A stretch of 64,000 bases of DNA, taken from positions 2,385,001-2,449,000 of the forward strand of contig NZ_CP015109.1 of the NCBI RefSeq assembly GCF_002082015.1. Reading direction: 5' to 3'. Of this stretch, positions 44,126 through 53,076 are shown piece after piece. A program made the translations under genes and the position numbers. The DNA comes from Sporosarcina ureae (GTDB lineage: Bacteria; Bacillota; Bacilli; Bacillales_A; Planococcaceae). Numbering within the stretch: the first letter of the stretch is position 1; every line of letters starts with the position of its first letter. A model generated the notes under the pieces. That model saw only the letters and a list, made by a program, of their open reading frames with translations. It searched no databases and had not been told where the DNA came from.

Positions 44126-45376
44126 TTGTTTATTGCACTGGGACTATGTTTGATTTTGTCCTTCTTTTTATCGGGAAGTGAAACAGCTCTAACCGCTATC
44201 AACCGGATGAAAGTTCAGTTGCGTGCGGATCAAGGAGATAGTAAATCGATAAAATTACGAAAATTACTTTCCAAGCCGGACCGTATGATTACGGCCATTT
44301 TGATTGGGAATAATATTGTGAATATTTTGATGCCGACGATTGTGACAATGATTGCAATCGATAAAGGATTGAATATTGGATTACTGACAGGGATCTTAAC
44401 GGTTGTTTTGATTATATTCGGAGAAGTATTGCCGAAAACGATTGCTGCAACATTTGCAGATCGTATCGCGTATATTGTAGCGCCACCTATTTCGGTGCTC
44501 GTGAAGTTATTGATACCATTGACGTTAGTTCTGTCATTGTTTACCAATTTCTTCGTGCGCTTGATTTCTAAAGGAACGGTGACGGAAGCAACTTTGACGA
44601 AAGAAGATGTGCGTTCGATGGTGGACATTGCGTCTACAGAAGGTACTTTCGGTCAAGATGAATCCATTCGTTTAAAGGGTATGCTAGATTTTCGCGATAA
44701 AGATGTAAGCGATGTAATGGAAACACACCGTACCGATATTATTTCACTGTCGTTAGATTCAACGTATGAAGATGTACGTGACGTCGTATTGCAGTATTTC
44801 TATACTCGCTATCCAGTATATGAAGAGAGTATCGACAAAATAGTCGGCATTTTTTATTCAAAAATGATAATCGAGTGGTCGATGTTTCCCGAGCGGTCGT
44901 TTGCGGATGTCATTGATCGCCAACCTTTGTTCGTCGTGCAGACAGCAAGTGTAGAACTTGTATTTAAACGTATGCTAACACAAAAGAAACATATGGCGAT
45001 TGTGTTAGATGAATACGGGGGGACACTAGGGATCGTGACACAGGAAGATATTATTGAAGAAATGATTGGGCAGGATATAGAGGACGAAACAGATGTCGAG
45101 GAAGAGTCGATGGTCTTCGAAAAAGAAGACAATCATTTAGTCTGTCAAGGACGTTTGGAGATTGAAGACGTGATTGAACTACTCGACATAGAGTTACCGA
45201 CTGATCATGAGACCATCGGTGGATTTGTTTTTCAGGAAGTAGGGCATATTCCAGAAGAAGGCGAAAGGTTCAGTTATAATTCGCTGTTGTTTGAGATTGA
45301 AGAAATGGATCGAACGAGGATTTTGCGCTTAAAGATTACTAAGCAAGAACCAAAAGAAGAGGCCATTGAAGCGTAA
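44126..45376 (+). CDS. CNNM/CBS-domain transporter-associated protein (HlyC/CorC family)
   Basis: 416 residues from TTG at 44126, six bases after GGAGGAG; the TTG at 44111 is part of that site. N-terminal CNNM (DUF21) domain with about four TM helices (FFLSGSETALTAINR, GEVLPKT), then a CBS pair (about 200-320, including MAIVLDEYGGTLGIVTQEDI) and a C-terminal CorC_HlyC domain (HLVCQGRLEIEDVIELL, GGFVFQEVG). Bacillus relatives include YhdP/MpfA-type magnesium exporters. A metal-ion role is likely but not proven. Confidence 0.9.
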   Translation: MFIALGLCLILSFFLSGSETALTAINRMKVQLRADQGDSKSIKLRKLLSKPDRMITAILIGNNIVNILMPTIVTMIAIDKGLNIGLLTGILTVVLIIFGEVLPKTIAATFADRIAYIVAPPISVLVKLLIPLTLVLSLFTNFFVRLISKGTVTEATLTKEDVRSMVDIASTEGTFGQDESIRLKGMLDFRDKDVSDVMETHRTDIISLSLDSTYEDVRDVVLQYFYTRYPVYEESIDKIVGIFYSKMIIEWSMFPERSFADVIDRQPLFVVQTASVELVFKRMLTQKKHMAIVLDEYGGTLGIVTQEDIIEEMIGQDIEDETDVEEESMVFEKEDNHLVCQGRLEIEDVIELLDIELPTDHETIGGFVFQEVGHIPEEGERFSYNSLLFEIEEMDRTRILRLKITKQEPKEEAIEA

Positions 45377-45385
45377 GATATGTCA

Positions 45386-45413
45386 AGTAACCTTACACAA
45401 TTGTAAGGTTACT
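45386..45413. promoter_or_regulatory. Perfect 12-bp inverted repeat before the ECF sigma gene
   Basis: AGTAACCTTACA and TGTAAGGTTACT flank CAAT. There is no T-tract, so it is a poor terminator for the CNNM gene; position 78 bp before the sigma-factor ATG makes it a candidate operator or regulatory hairpin. Confidence 0.6.
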
Positions 45414-45490
45414 GAAAGAGAAAGCGATAGTTCGTAATGTGTTTGTCGGTGATAATAAGGGTACCAGTTATAAAACGGAGGCTACTTATT

Positions 45491-46036
45491 ATGAAAAACG
45501 ACTTAAACGCATTATACGAAGAATATGGACGCTATATATATCACTTATGTCTTAAATTGACTCGCAATAAAGAAGAAGCAGAAGATCTCATGCAGGACGT
45601 ATGGGTGAAAGTAGTGCGCTACAGAGGTGAAATGAGTGAAGTCAACCGCATGAAAGCTTGGTTGACGACGATTTGTATGAACACATTCCGCGACCGTTAT
45701 AGAAAAAATGTACGTCACAGTCAATACGTGATGAATCAACCTGATACATTAGACGTTCCGATCTTAGATTTGGTTCCCAGTAATGCGAAAACTCCTGCTG
45801 AGTTGATAGAGCAGAATGATATTTCTGATCTTGTGCAGCAGAAAATCGGTGAGTTGGACGGTATTTACCGGAAGACGATCGAGTATTTCTATGTGAATCA
45901 GTATTCGTTAGTAGAGATCGCAGGGTTGATGAGTGTGTCGATCGGTACTGTGAAGTCTCGCTTGTTCCGCGCGAAGAAGTATCTGAAGGAGTTACTCGTA
46001 CAAGACGAAGCAGCCCACGAATATGTAATGGCCTAA
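45491..46036 (+). CDS. ECF-type RNA polymerase sigma factor
   Basis: 181 residues from ATG at 45491 (CGGAGG upstream); longer frames add an unrelated tail. Region 2 is YEEYGRYIYHLCLKL then EEAEDLMQDVWVKV; region 4 is YSLVEIAGLMSVSIGTVKSRLFRAKKYL. Region 3 is absent, as in extracytoplasmic-function sigma factors. No anti-sigma gene is adjacent: upstream is the CNNM protein and downstream a terminator, then repeat DNA. Regulation is therefore unclear. Confidence 0.9.
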   Translation: MKNDLNALYEEYGRYIYHLCLKLTRNKEEAEDLMQDVWVKVVRYRGEMSEVNRMKAWLTTICMNTFRDRYRKNVRHSQYVMNQPDTLDVPILDLVPSNAKTPAELIEQNDISDLVQQKIGELDGIYRKTIEYFYVNQYSLVEIAGLMSVSIGTVKSRLFRAKKYLKELLVQDEAAHEYVMA

Positions 46037-46062
46037 GCTCACATTTGCTGTGAGCTTTTTTT
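46037..46062 (+). terminator. Intrinsic terminator of the sigma-factor gene
   Basis: GCTCACA / TGTGAGC hairpin followed by T7. Confidence 0.92.
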
Positions 46063-46114
46063 ATGGATCAATAAGAGGTTAAGTTCTAGAGTATGGATAG
46101 TTACTGAGTACAAG

Positions 46115-46172
46115 GGGATTGAGGCTCCAGCCATGCTCGCAGGAAAGCGTCCCCTCCGAAGCGCAAATATCC
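46115..46172 (+). repeat. Fragment of the 125-bp dispersed element
   Basis: Contains GCAGGAAAGCGTCCCCTCCG and AAGCGCAAATATCC, closely matching the right half of the element at 62,031-62,155 (reverse strand), joined to a GGGGATTG left end. Looks like an internally deleted copy. Confidence 0.75.
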
Positions 46173-46195
46173 AACCTAACAGCATTTCTAGACTT

Positions 46196-46239
46196 ACAAA
46201 AAACAACCTCCATCAGCTATACACCCGATGGAGGTTGTT
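46196..46239 (-). terminator. Intrinsic terminator of the small coiled-coil gene
   Basis: AACAACCTCCATC and GATGGAGGTTGTT exact arms; T-tract on the minus strand. Confidence 0.9.
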
Positions 46240-46243
46240 CGTG

Positions 46244-46432
46244 TTAATTTGTTGCTTCAGCAAGTTGCTTATTCAAATCTGCGAGGCGCTCTTCCATTCT
46301 AGAAAGACGCTTTTCCGCGTTTTCGATCATCTTCACATGACCGGTCGACTCCAACTTCTCCATATCACCCTGCAAGCTGATGTAATCCATCTTCAGCTCC
46401 GCGATCTCTTGCTCTAACTGATCCTTTGTCAT
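46244..46432 (-). CDS. Small coiled-coil protein (SE1832-like)
   Basis: 62 residues, highly charged and fully helical, with heptad spacing through LEQEIAELKMDYISLQG and MEERLADLNKQLAEA. Resembles the SE1832-type small conserved proteins of Bacillales, from memory; function unknown. AGGAG ribosome site 8 bp before ATG; 29 bp downstream of the SpsG-like gene on the same strand, so probably cotranscribed with it. Confidence 0.7.
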   Translation of the reverse strand: MTKDQLEQEIAELKMDYISLQGDMEKLESTGHVKMIENAEKRLSRMEERLADLNKQLAEATN

Positions 46433-46461
46433 AAGGGAAAACTCCTATCATATGTTTTCCT

Positions 46462-47502
46462 TTAGTGTAACATATTCTGTCTTGTGCGTTTAGGATACTC
46501 CAGCAAATAACGGATCGCTTCAAGCACTGTTTCGTTACTCGCCCCGACATCAATCTGCAACTGCTTTTTGATTGCGCGTTCTTTACGTGCGTCATGCAGC
46601 AGCGGTTCCATAATTGCGTTCAATAAGTTCGACTGGGTCACTTTGCGACCGAGGCCGAGGTGGGTAAAACCATTTTTTTCAGTCGGAAATCCGAGGGTTG
46701 ATTCGAACTCGTTTTGTGCAAGTACAATACAAGGAACACCGATAACAGCTACTTCATATGGTGTATAACCAGCATCGCACAGAACCATATCAGCTTTTGA
46801 AAACAGCTCAGCACGGTTGTCCGGGGCGTGGACGACTTTTGTGTTTGGTCGGCTCAATGCCATCATTTGAATTTCACTAACGTCATGTTTATAATTCGGT
46901 CCGAGTAGTACTGTGACGGACAAAGGAATTTGCAGTTGCTTTAAATGTCGCAACGCCCGGAACGTGAGGTTGCCTGGATCCTCATCACCGAATGAAATGA
47001 CGAGTTGCGAGGAAGAGGATGAAGACTTTCTCTTTAAACCAGCATGCCGAAGTGATTGCAGTGATGCATCGACCATGAATGTCTGAGGCCCCACGATATA
47101 GTGCTCGGCTTGTAGTTCTTGAGTTTCTGGATACAGCGTCTGGATCACCCAGTCCGCTAATTGCCCACCATCACCAAAATCATCAAAATGTAGAATGCTA
47201 GGTACTAGTTCATGAATTTTGGTCATTTCTTCTTTATGGCTTGGACCACTGTCTCGAATTAAAAGATCAGGTTGAAGTGTACGTATTAATTTACTAAATG
47301 AGGAAGGACCGATGACTTTATGGCATGTGAAATGTTCACTTGGGACTGGTGTTTCTTGGTCGTATAAAAAGATGACTTGTGCTTCATTTTTTAGTGTGTT
47401 TGCCAGTAGTAAAGCACGTCGTAAAGGATAACTTCCTTTACCTTCTGTTATGGAAAGAAAAATCACGATTGTTTTTTGGACTTGTTTTTCGATTGGAACC
47501 AC
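46462..47502 (-). CDS. PseG/SpsG-family nucleotide-sugar glycosyltransferase-like protein
   Basis: 346 residues. GT-B fold resembling PseG (UDP-sugar hydrolase) and the spore-coat polysaccharide protein SpsG: IRDSGPSHKEE, LHFDDFGDGG, LVISFGDEDPGNLTFRAL at the start of the C-terminal domain and the donor-site DMVLCDAGYTPYEVAVIGVP. B. subtilis spsG lies in a polysaccharide operon; this copy stands apart from any sps genes in the window. The GTG at 47502 lies within the AAAGGGTGG ribosome-site-like sequence, so the start is uncertain. Confidence 0.75.
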   Translation of the reverse strand: MVPIEKQVQKTIVIFLSITEGKGSYPLRRALLLANTLKNEAQVIFLYDQETPVPSEHFTCHKVIGPSSFSKLIRTLQPDLLIRDSGPSHKEEMTKIHELVPSILHFDDFGDGGQLADWVIQTLYPETQELQAEHYIVGPQTFMVDASLQSLRHAGLKRKSSSSSSQLVISFGDEDPGNLTFRALRHLKQLQIPLSVTVLLGPNYKHDVSEIQMMALSRPNTKVVHAPDNRAELFSKADMVLCDAGYTPYEVAVIGVPCIVLAQNEFESTLGFPTEKNGFTHLGLGRKVTQSNLLNAIMEPLLHDARKERAIKKQLQIDVGASNETVLEAIRYLLEYPKRTRQNMLH

Positions 47503-47614
47503 CCTTTCTGAACCTGCTCGTTCCTCTTACCCTATGAAAAACGAGAATAGTTTATTACAATGGGATGGAAGCAGTTCAGAAAGGCTTGAAAGAGGGAAGG
47601 AGGCGACCTACCTA

Positions 47615-49546
47615 ATGTTCAATTCATTGCTTATGGATTTGATGTTGGTCGTGTTAATTGGCGTAGCGTCGCAATGGATAGCATGGCGGACGAGGATGCC
47701 AGCGATTGTCGTAATGGCAATTGCAGGGCTAGTAGTTGGACCGATTTTCGGTTTGATCAATCCACAGCAATCAATGGGCGAGTTATATTCACCCATTATT
47801 ACATTCGCAGTAGCTATCATACTATTTGAAGGCAGTTTGAACCTTGATTTTAAAGAAATTAAAGGGTTTGGACGTCCCGTTGCAAGAATCGTAACGTTCG
47901 GTGCGTTTATCGCATGGATTGCAGGTTCACTTGCAGCTCACTATATCGCAGGATTGTCGTGGGAAGTGGCATTCATCATTGGTGGATTGTTTATCGTCAC
48001 AGGTCCTACTGTAATCTTGCCTTTACTTCGACAAGCAAGGTTAAAACCTCGTGCCGCCGCCATATTGAAGTGGGAAGGCATTGTCGTCGATCCGTTCGGC
48101 GCATTGCTAGCGGTATTTGCATTTGAAGTTATCAGGTTCCTCAATAGTGAAGTAACGGCCAAAGCGATGTTGCTGTTCGTTGGTGCTTCGCTGTTCTCCG
48201 TATTTCTTGGATGGGGAACGAGCCGAATTTTGGGTACAGCATTTGAAAAAGGCTGGGTACCGGAGTATTTGAAAGCTCCGATTTTATTCGGCCTCGTGTT
48301 ATTTGTCTTTGTATTATCTGATGAAATTATGCACGAAACGGGTCTGTTGGCGGTCACCGCGATGGGGATGACGATGGCGAATATGCATTTGACTACGTTA
48401 GAAGATATTCGCAACTTTAAGGAGAATATTTCGGTATTGCTCATCTCAGGAATTTTCGTCATGTTGACGGCGTCCTTGAATCCGCATGTTTTAATTGAAA
48501 TTTTGAACCCGAAAATTATTCTGTATGTACTCGCGATGCTATTTGTCGTCAGACCGCTTTCTATATGGATATCAACAATCGGTACAGATTTGACGAATCG
48601 TGAAAAAACACTCATCGGTTGGATTGCGCCACGAGGAATTGTGGCACTGACCGTATCGGGTTATTTCGCGACCATATTGCTAGAGAATGGCTATAAAGAC
48701 GCGGAGCTTCTAACCGCTTTGACTTTCGCGCTCGTATTTGCGACCGTCGTCGTTCATGGTTTTTCAATTGGTTGGCTAGCAAAGAAACTCAATTTGGCCA
48801 CGCCGGAAGAATCAGGTGTAGTCCTGATCGGAAGTACAAGGTTTGTAGCGGAGCTTGCGAATAATATTCGTAACGTGGGCCATAGAGTGTTAGTCGTGGA
48901 AGATTCATGGGGCGGTCTGTCCAATGCGCGAAAACTTAGCGTTCCAACATACAGGGGAGATATTTTGTCCGAGCATACGGGCTATCATTTAGACTTGACG
49001 CCATATCGTTATATTTTAGCGATGACTAAGACGGATTCCTATAACTCGCACGTATGCGCCGATTTCACGCCGGACCTAGGACGTGACCTATTGTTCCAGA
49101 CAACGACGCATAAACGAAGCGCAGGTCAAGAATTTAACCTGGCGACAGGACAATTCTTGTTCACACCGAATTTATCCATCCACGAATTAGATGATCGTAT
49201 GAACCAAGGGCATGTATTCCGTAAGACGTTGCTGACGAAACAATACAGCTACACGCAATACTTACGCGAGCGTGATGACCGATCGGTGTTGTTGTACATC
49301 ATACGGGCGAATGGGGAAATGGAGTTTTACACAGCAGAAAAAGAACTAAAAGCACAAACAGGAGACACCATCGTAGCGCTTTCGACGTTGAATAAAACAA
49401 TCGAACGAACGATTGACCGACTCGAAGAAAAGAACGGCAAAGCGACGATGCCAAAAGAAGTCGTCGAGACAAAGTTCTTAGAAGATCCATCAAATGAAAA
49501 ACCAGCAATTCCAGGTGAAACTCCGCCGAAGATCATGAAAGATTGA
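47615..49546 (+). CDS. CPA1-type Na+(K+)/H+ antiporter with RCK-like C-terminal domain
   Basis: 643 residues from ATG at 47615 with GGAAGGAGG upstream; the 55 codons before it overlap the divergent gene's region and are not needed. Twelve to thirteen TM helices (residues 1 to about 395), with NhaP-type features GLVVGPIFGLINPQ, FEGSLNLDFKEIK, TGPTVILPLLRQA and GWIAPRGIVALTV. Residues from about 405 form a TrkA-N/RCK-like nucleotide-binding domain (GVVLIGSTRFVAELANNIR ... VLVVED) and a further C-terminal domain. It should exchange cytoplasmic Na+ or K+ for H+ under ligand control. Confidence 0.9.
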   Translation: MFNSLLMDLMLVVLIGVASQWIAWRTRMPAIVVMAIAGLVVGPIFGLINPQQSMGELYSPIITFAVAIILFEGSLNLDFKEIKGFGRPVARIVTFGAFIAWIAGSLAAHYIAGLSWEVAFIIGGLFIVTGPTVILPLLRQARLKPRAAAILKWEGIVVDPFGALLAVFAFEVIRFLNSEVTAKAMLLFVGASLFSVFLGWGTSRILGTAFEKGWVPEYLKAPILFGLVLFVFVLSDEIMHETGLLAVTAMGMTMANMHLTTLEDIRNFKENISVLLISGIFVMLTASLNPHVLIEILNPKIILYVLAMLFVVRPLSIWISTIGTDLTNREKTLIGWIAPRGIVALTVSGYFATILLENGYKDAELLTALTFALVFATVVVHGFSIGWLAKKLNLATPEESGVVLIGSTRFVAELANNIRNVGHRVLVVEDSWGGLSNARKLSVPTYRGDILSEHTGYHLDLTPYRYILAMTKTDSYNSHVCADFTPDLGRDLLFQTTTHKRSAGQEFNLATGQFLFTPNLSIHELDDRMNQGHVFRKTLLTKQYSYTQYLRERDDRSVLLYIIRANGEMEFYTAEKELKAQTGDTIVALSTLNKTIERTIDRLEEKNGKATMPKEVVETKFLEDPSNEKPAIPGETPPKIMKD

Positions 49547-49641
49547 GTGACATGAAATGTAAGGTGGAGCACGCGTGTCAAGTGACATTGATCGGTGTTC
49601 ATTAATGGTAAAATTGTATTGTTTCTATATGTGAACTCGGC

Positions 49642-49675
49642 AAGCCCTTGAACTTAACTCGGTTCAAGGGCTTTA
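49642..49675 (+). terminator. Intrinsic terminator of the antiporter gene
   Basis: AAGCCCTTGAAC and GTTCAAGGGCTT exact arms followed by T. The rest of the 49,547-49,982 gap holds only promoter-region sequence and a weak CCAATC/GATTGG repeat near 49,890. Confidence 0.88.
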
Positions 49676-49982
49676 CTAATTCACGTACTGTCTACAGTGG
49701 AAGATCTATCACCTTCCATCCTATACACTCTGTCAAGCAACGAGAAGCGTTGTTTGATCACATAAAAAAAGGGCATCTATAGTACACATATTCTCGCATT
49801 AACACTAGTAAATTCCACCCGCCTTGCCTATCCATACAGTATGAAAAGGGTACCCAGTGGGTAAAATGAAATTACCAACCTAAGCGAATCCAATCTTTTG
49901 ATGGATTGGCAGTTCACACGCTATTGCGTAAACTAGTTATACTAGATACACGTATCGAACATTCTATTCGGAGGTGGGTACC

Positions 49983-50552
49983 ATGAATGCTGTATTAGGG
50001 TTTGCGAGCGCTGCCGAACAACTACAGCGGTATGACGCAGTCCGTAGAAAGAATACCGAGAACGCCTATGAACGCCAAACAGAATTCCGTGAACTAGCGC
50101 AAAAGACCAAAGACGACCTAGTTGCATTGCTGCGCGGAAACTTACCACCGATTGAGAAGTCCGGAGAAACGCAACAAGACTTCCAAAAGCTTGGTGCAGG
50201 CCAGGTAAAGAATATTTCGATTCCGCTCGGCAATAACTTGGATGAAACGATTGATCTCTTGCGTGAAGTCCGCAAAGAGGCATACTCTGAATCGCCGCCA
50301 ACAATAGCGGATTATCAACTAGCCAGTAATGCATCAGCAAAAATAAACCAAGCAGAACTACAATTAGCGTTACATAACCGCGCCAAAATGATCCGTAATC
50401 AAATGGGCATAGTCGATAGTACCGTTGCAACTAACGGACCGAGCCGTATGCAACAGCAATATAGCCATGCATTTTCCATCTATCAAGTCCAACATCAAGC
50501 GAGGATGAGGCAATACGAAATGGATCAGCCACAAATGAATGTCAGCATCTAA
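49983..50552 (+). CDS. Hypothetical helical protein
   Basis: 189 residues from ATG at 49983 with GGAGG 8 bp upstream. Soluble and mostly helical, Gln/Arg-rich (AAEQLQRYDAVRRKNTENAY; INQAELQLALHNRAKMIRNQ), with a Met/Gln-rich C-terminus. No signal peptide, TM or recognised family. Alone between terminators, 430 bp downstream of the antiporter gene. Confidence 0.7.
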   Translation: MNAVLGFASAAEQLQRYDAVRRKNTENAYERQTEFRELAQKTKDDLVALLRGNLPPIEKSGETQQDFQKLGAGQVKNISIPLGNNLDETIDLLREVRKEAYSESPPTIADYQLASNASAKINQAELQLALHNRAKMIRNQMGIVDSTVATNGPSRMQQQYSHAFSIYQVQHQARMRQYEMDQPQMNVSI

Positions 50553-50571
50553 TCTACTTCATTTGAAAACG

Positions 50572-50609
50572 AAGCCCGTTTTGCTGGAACCCAGTGAATG
50601 GGCTTTTTT
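50572..50609 (+). terminator. Intrinsic terminator
   Basis: AAGCCC / GGGCTT closing stem with an inner CTGG/CCAG stem, then TTTTT. Confidence 0.75.
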
Positions 50610-50665
50610 GATGATATATATTCTATTAGCTTTCTATCCAAACGAAGAGAAAGGAAGTCCTACAT

Positions 50666-51154
50666 ATGTCTAAAAAGAACAAATTACCGAAAACCAACGC
50701 GATTCGTATCATCGAGAGCGAGCAGATTCCGTATGAAATCCATAGCTATCAAACAGACGATGGACATAATGACGGTATTTCGGTTGCGAATAAAACGAAT
50801 GAACCGGTCTCTACCGTCTATAAAACGCTTGTCGCCATGGCGAGCAAGACGGATTTACTCGTTTTTATCATTCCTGTCTCCGATGAGCTAGACTTGAAAA
50901 AAGCAGCGAAAACGGCAGGCTTTAAAAAAGTTGAAATGCTTCCGATGAAGGAATTAACGAAAGAAACAGGCTATGTCCGTGGCGGATGTTCACCGATTGG
51001 TATGAAACGGGAGTTACCGACATTCATTGACCAACAAGCAGAAGCGCTTGACTTTTTGTATGTCAGTGCGGGTAAAGTTGGTTTGCAAATGAAATTGGCC
51101 CCACAAGATTTGGCACATGTCGCAAAAGCACAATTTAGCGATCTCGTAAAGTAA
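50666..51154 (+). CDS. ybaK: Cys-tRNA(Pro) deacylase YbaK/EbsC
   Basis: 162 residues. YbaK-type editing enzyme that hydrolyses Cys-tRNA(Pro) made in error by ProRS. Signatures: TVYKTLVAM with the catalytic-site Lys, GYVRGGCSPIGMKRELPTFID (motif GGxSPxGxK) and YVSAGKVGLQMKLAP. Ribosome site AAAGGAAG. Monocistronic. Confidence 0.92.
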   Translation: MSKKNKLPKTNAIRIIESEQIPYEIHSYQTDDGHNDGISVANKTNEPVSTVYKTLVAMASKTDLLVFIIPVSDELDLKKAAKTAGFKKVEMLPMKELTKETGYVRGGCSPIGMKRELPTFIDQQAEALDFLYVSAGKVGLQMKLAPQDLAHVAKAQFSDLVK

Positions 51155-51224
51155 GACCATAGCAACTCTGTTGATTTCTGTTACAATGAATCAATAAAGA
51201 CATTGATAAACAGAAGAAAGAAGA

Positions 51225-51878
51225 ATGTATATGCGTAATTTATTAGCTTGGCGATGGATATTTTTCATCGGAGGAATGATGATCATGTCGCTTGGCATCT
51301 CATTGATGATTAAAGGACAGCGGCTTGGCATAGCTCCGTGGGACGTGCTCCATCTCGGGTTGTATCAAAACTTCGGATTAACGATAGGATCATGGAGTAT
51401 ACTATCCGGTTTTGTTATCATTTCAGTGACGTCGATTATTTTGAAAGAATGGCCGAGAGTAGGCACTTGGCTTAATATGTTGGTCATCGGCTTATTTATC
51501 GACTTTTTCAACTGGCTCATACCCGATGTTTCTTCATTGGCTGTGCAAATTATTTGTTTCATCATCGGTGTATTTGTCCTATCTTATGGTGTAGGAATAT
51601 ACGTATCTCCAAATCTTGGTGCTGGACCTCGTGACAGTTTGATGTTGTTGTTTGTCGAAAAGTTTGGCTGGAGCCTTCGATTGGTTCGGACCACGATTGA
51701 AGCTATTGCGACACTGATCGGTTTCTTACTTGGTGGACCTGTAGGGATCGGTACAGTAGTTGTCGTGTTATTTTCTGGGCAAATCATTCAAATTGCCTTA
51801 CCGCAATGCAAGAAACTGTTATTGAAAATCACTCAGCAAACGGACGAAAAAGTTTTATTACACTATAAAGGAGCATAA
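51225..51878 (+). CDS. YczE/YyaS/YitT-family membrane protein
   Basis: 217 residues with five to six TM helices. Family segments: SLGISLMIKGQRLGIAPWDVL near the N-terminus, NMLVIGLFIDFFNW, GVGIYVSPNLGAGPRDSLM and LGGPVGIGTVV. Relatives include B. subtilis YczE (needed for surfactin-cluster function by unknown means). The ATG at 51225 and that at 51231 are both possible; the ribosome site is weak (GAAAGAAGA). Confidence 0.85.
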   Translation: MYMRNLLAWRWIFFIGGMMIMSLGISLMIKGQRLGIAPWDVLHLGLYQNFGLTIGSWSILSGFVIISVTSIILKEWPRVGTWLNMLVIGLFIDFFNWLIPDVSSLAVQIICFIIGVFVLSYGVGIYVSPNLGAGPRDSLMLLFVEKFGWSLRLVRTTIEAIATLIGFLLGGPVGIGTVVVVLFSGQIIQIALPQCKKLLLKITQQTDEKVLLHYKGA

Positions 51879-51903
51879 GCCTACTCGGCTGTGCTTTTTT
51901 TAT
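51870..51903 (+). terminator. Probable terminator overlapping the YczE-like gene end
   Basis: AGCATAAGCC / GGCTGTGCT imperfect stem followed by T7. Confidence 0.65.
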
Positions 51904-51923
51904 TTGCCTATACATATAATGAA

Positions 51924-53033
51924 ATGAAGAAAGAAAGGGTGGTCAATATATACGGACATATTACAGATTACATGGGGACGGCTTATACAGGACAAGGCGT
52001 GCAGCATAAGTATGAAGAGTTGCTAGCGGAATCAAAGAAAACGATATTTTTGAAGTGTTTACCAACGCATTCTTTATCGCAAGTGCTCAATGACTTAGTA
52101 GTCTATTTTGTCAACAAGGGCTATAGTGTCGATAAATTTATGAACCCTGGCCATGTGGATAAGACCGATGCGCTTTTCGTGACAGAACTGGAACTTCTCA
52201 TTTTGCAGGCATCCCATCCGGTTTCATTCGAGCCAACAGATCTAGGCAAACGCCAAAAAGTCTTTTCTTTCTATGACGTCTATCATCAAGATCAGCTACT
52301 TGGACAGCATAACGAAGTGAGTGTTTTGTCGACAGAAGAGAAAACACACATCGGTCAGGCGTTGAAAGAATTGAAGAACGCAAAAGCGATTCATGACGAA
52401 TGGGAAGCAGTGAATATCGCACGCATGGATTGGCCCCGCCACGAAGAGATTACGGAAGAATTAAAGCGAGAAATATTCGGGACGATTGAGTTGACGAAGA
52501 CAGCTCACGTTTCGCATCGCATAGTTGGCTCATTGTCTGCTGGAAGCGCGCATGACTTTATCCCATCTATCACGAAACATGCGAAACGTCGTTTTCTGAT
52601 CAAGGGATTACCGGGCACAGGTAAGTCGACGATGATGCGTGCGCTAGGAGACGAAGCACAGCGCCGAGGGCTAGATGTGCTGTATGGTTGGTGCGGATTG
52701 GATGCGAAAAGTATCGACTTAGTCCTGTTTCCGGAGTTGTCTGTGTGCTTGTTTGATTCGACGCAACCCCATGCCTATGATGCAGAAAGTCCGCGCGATG
52801 AGTTAGTAGACATCGTGCCGTTATGCGCAGAAGATGACGATGCAGAAAAGCAAATCGATGAGATACGACACCGTTATCGAGCGGTGATTGGAGAAGCGGG
52901 CAAGCAGATGCAAGCCGCTGTGCAAGCACAAAACAGCGCAAGAATCCAAATGGATCGTGCGTTAAACGTGGAAGTATTTGAGAAAAAGGTACAGGATCTC
53001 TATGCCTTTATTCATGCATTTGAAGAGGAGTAA
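51924..53033 (+). CDS. Duplicated P-loop NTPase (PRK06851 type) with degenerate first half
   Basis: 369 residues. Two homologous halves. The C-terminal half has an intact Walker A (IKGLPGTGKSTMM, about residue 220) and the family segment VLFPELSVCLFDSTQPHAYD. The N-terminal half keeps the equivalent FVTELELLILQASHPVSFEP, but its Walker A has become FLKCLPTHSLSQVL, so only one ATP site should work. Resembles PRK06851-type proteins of unknown function found in spore-formers. Start unclear: ATG 51924 lies right after a TATAAT-like -10 box, and GTG 51939 overlaps the AAAGGGTGG site. Confidence 0.75.
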   Translation: MKKERVVNIYGHITDYMGTAYTGQGVQHKYEELLAESKKTIFLKCLPTHSLSQVLNDLVVYFVNKGYSVDKFMNPGHVDKTDALFVTELELLILQASHPVSFEPTDLGKRQKVFSFYDVYHQDQLLGQHNEVSVLSTEEKTHIGQALKELKNAKAIHDEWEAVNIARMDWPRHEEITEELKREIFGTIELTKTAHVSHRIVGSLSAGSAHDFIPSITKHAKRRFLIKGLPGTGKSTMMRALGDEAQRRGLDVLYGWCGLDAKSIDLVLFPELSVCLFDSTQPHAYDAESPRDELVDIVPLCAEDDDAEKQIDEIRHRYRAVIGEAGKQMQAAVQAQNSARIQMDRALNVEVFEKKVQDLYAFIHAFEEE

Positions 53034-53049
53034 TCTCATATAAGATACA

Positions 53050-53076
53050 AAAAAAACCGCAAATTTGCGGTTTTTT
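53050..53076. terminator. Bidirectional terminator
   Basis: AAAACCGCAAATTTGCGGTTTT perfect palindrome (quoted arms AAAACCGCAAA / TTTGCGGTTTT) with A and T flanks; shared by the NTPase gene and bshB2. Confidence 0.9.

Noticed and set aside
47941-48615. Minus-strand open frame of 224 codons inside the antiporter gene
   Set aside because: Antisense shadow of a conserved TM region; composition mirrors the coding strand.
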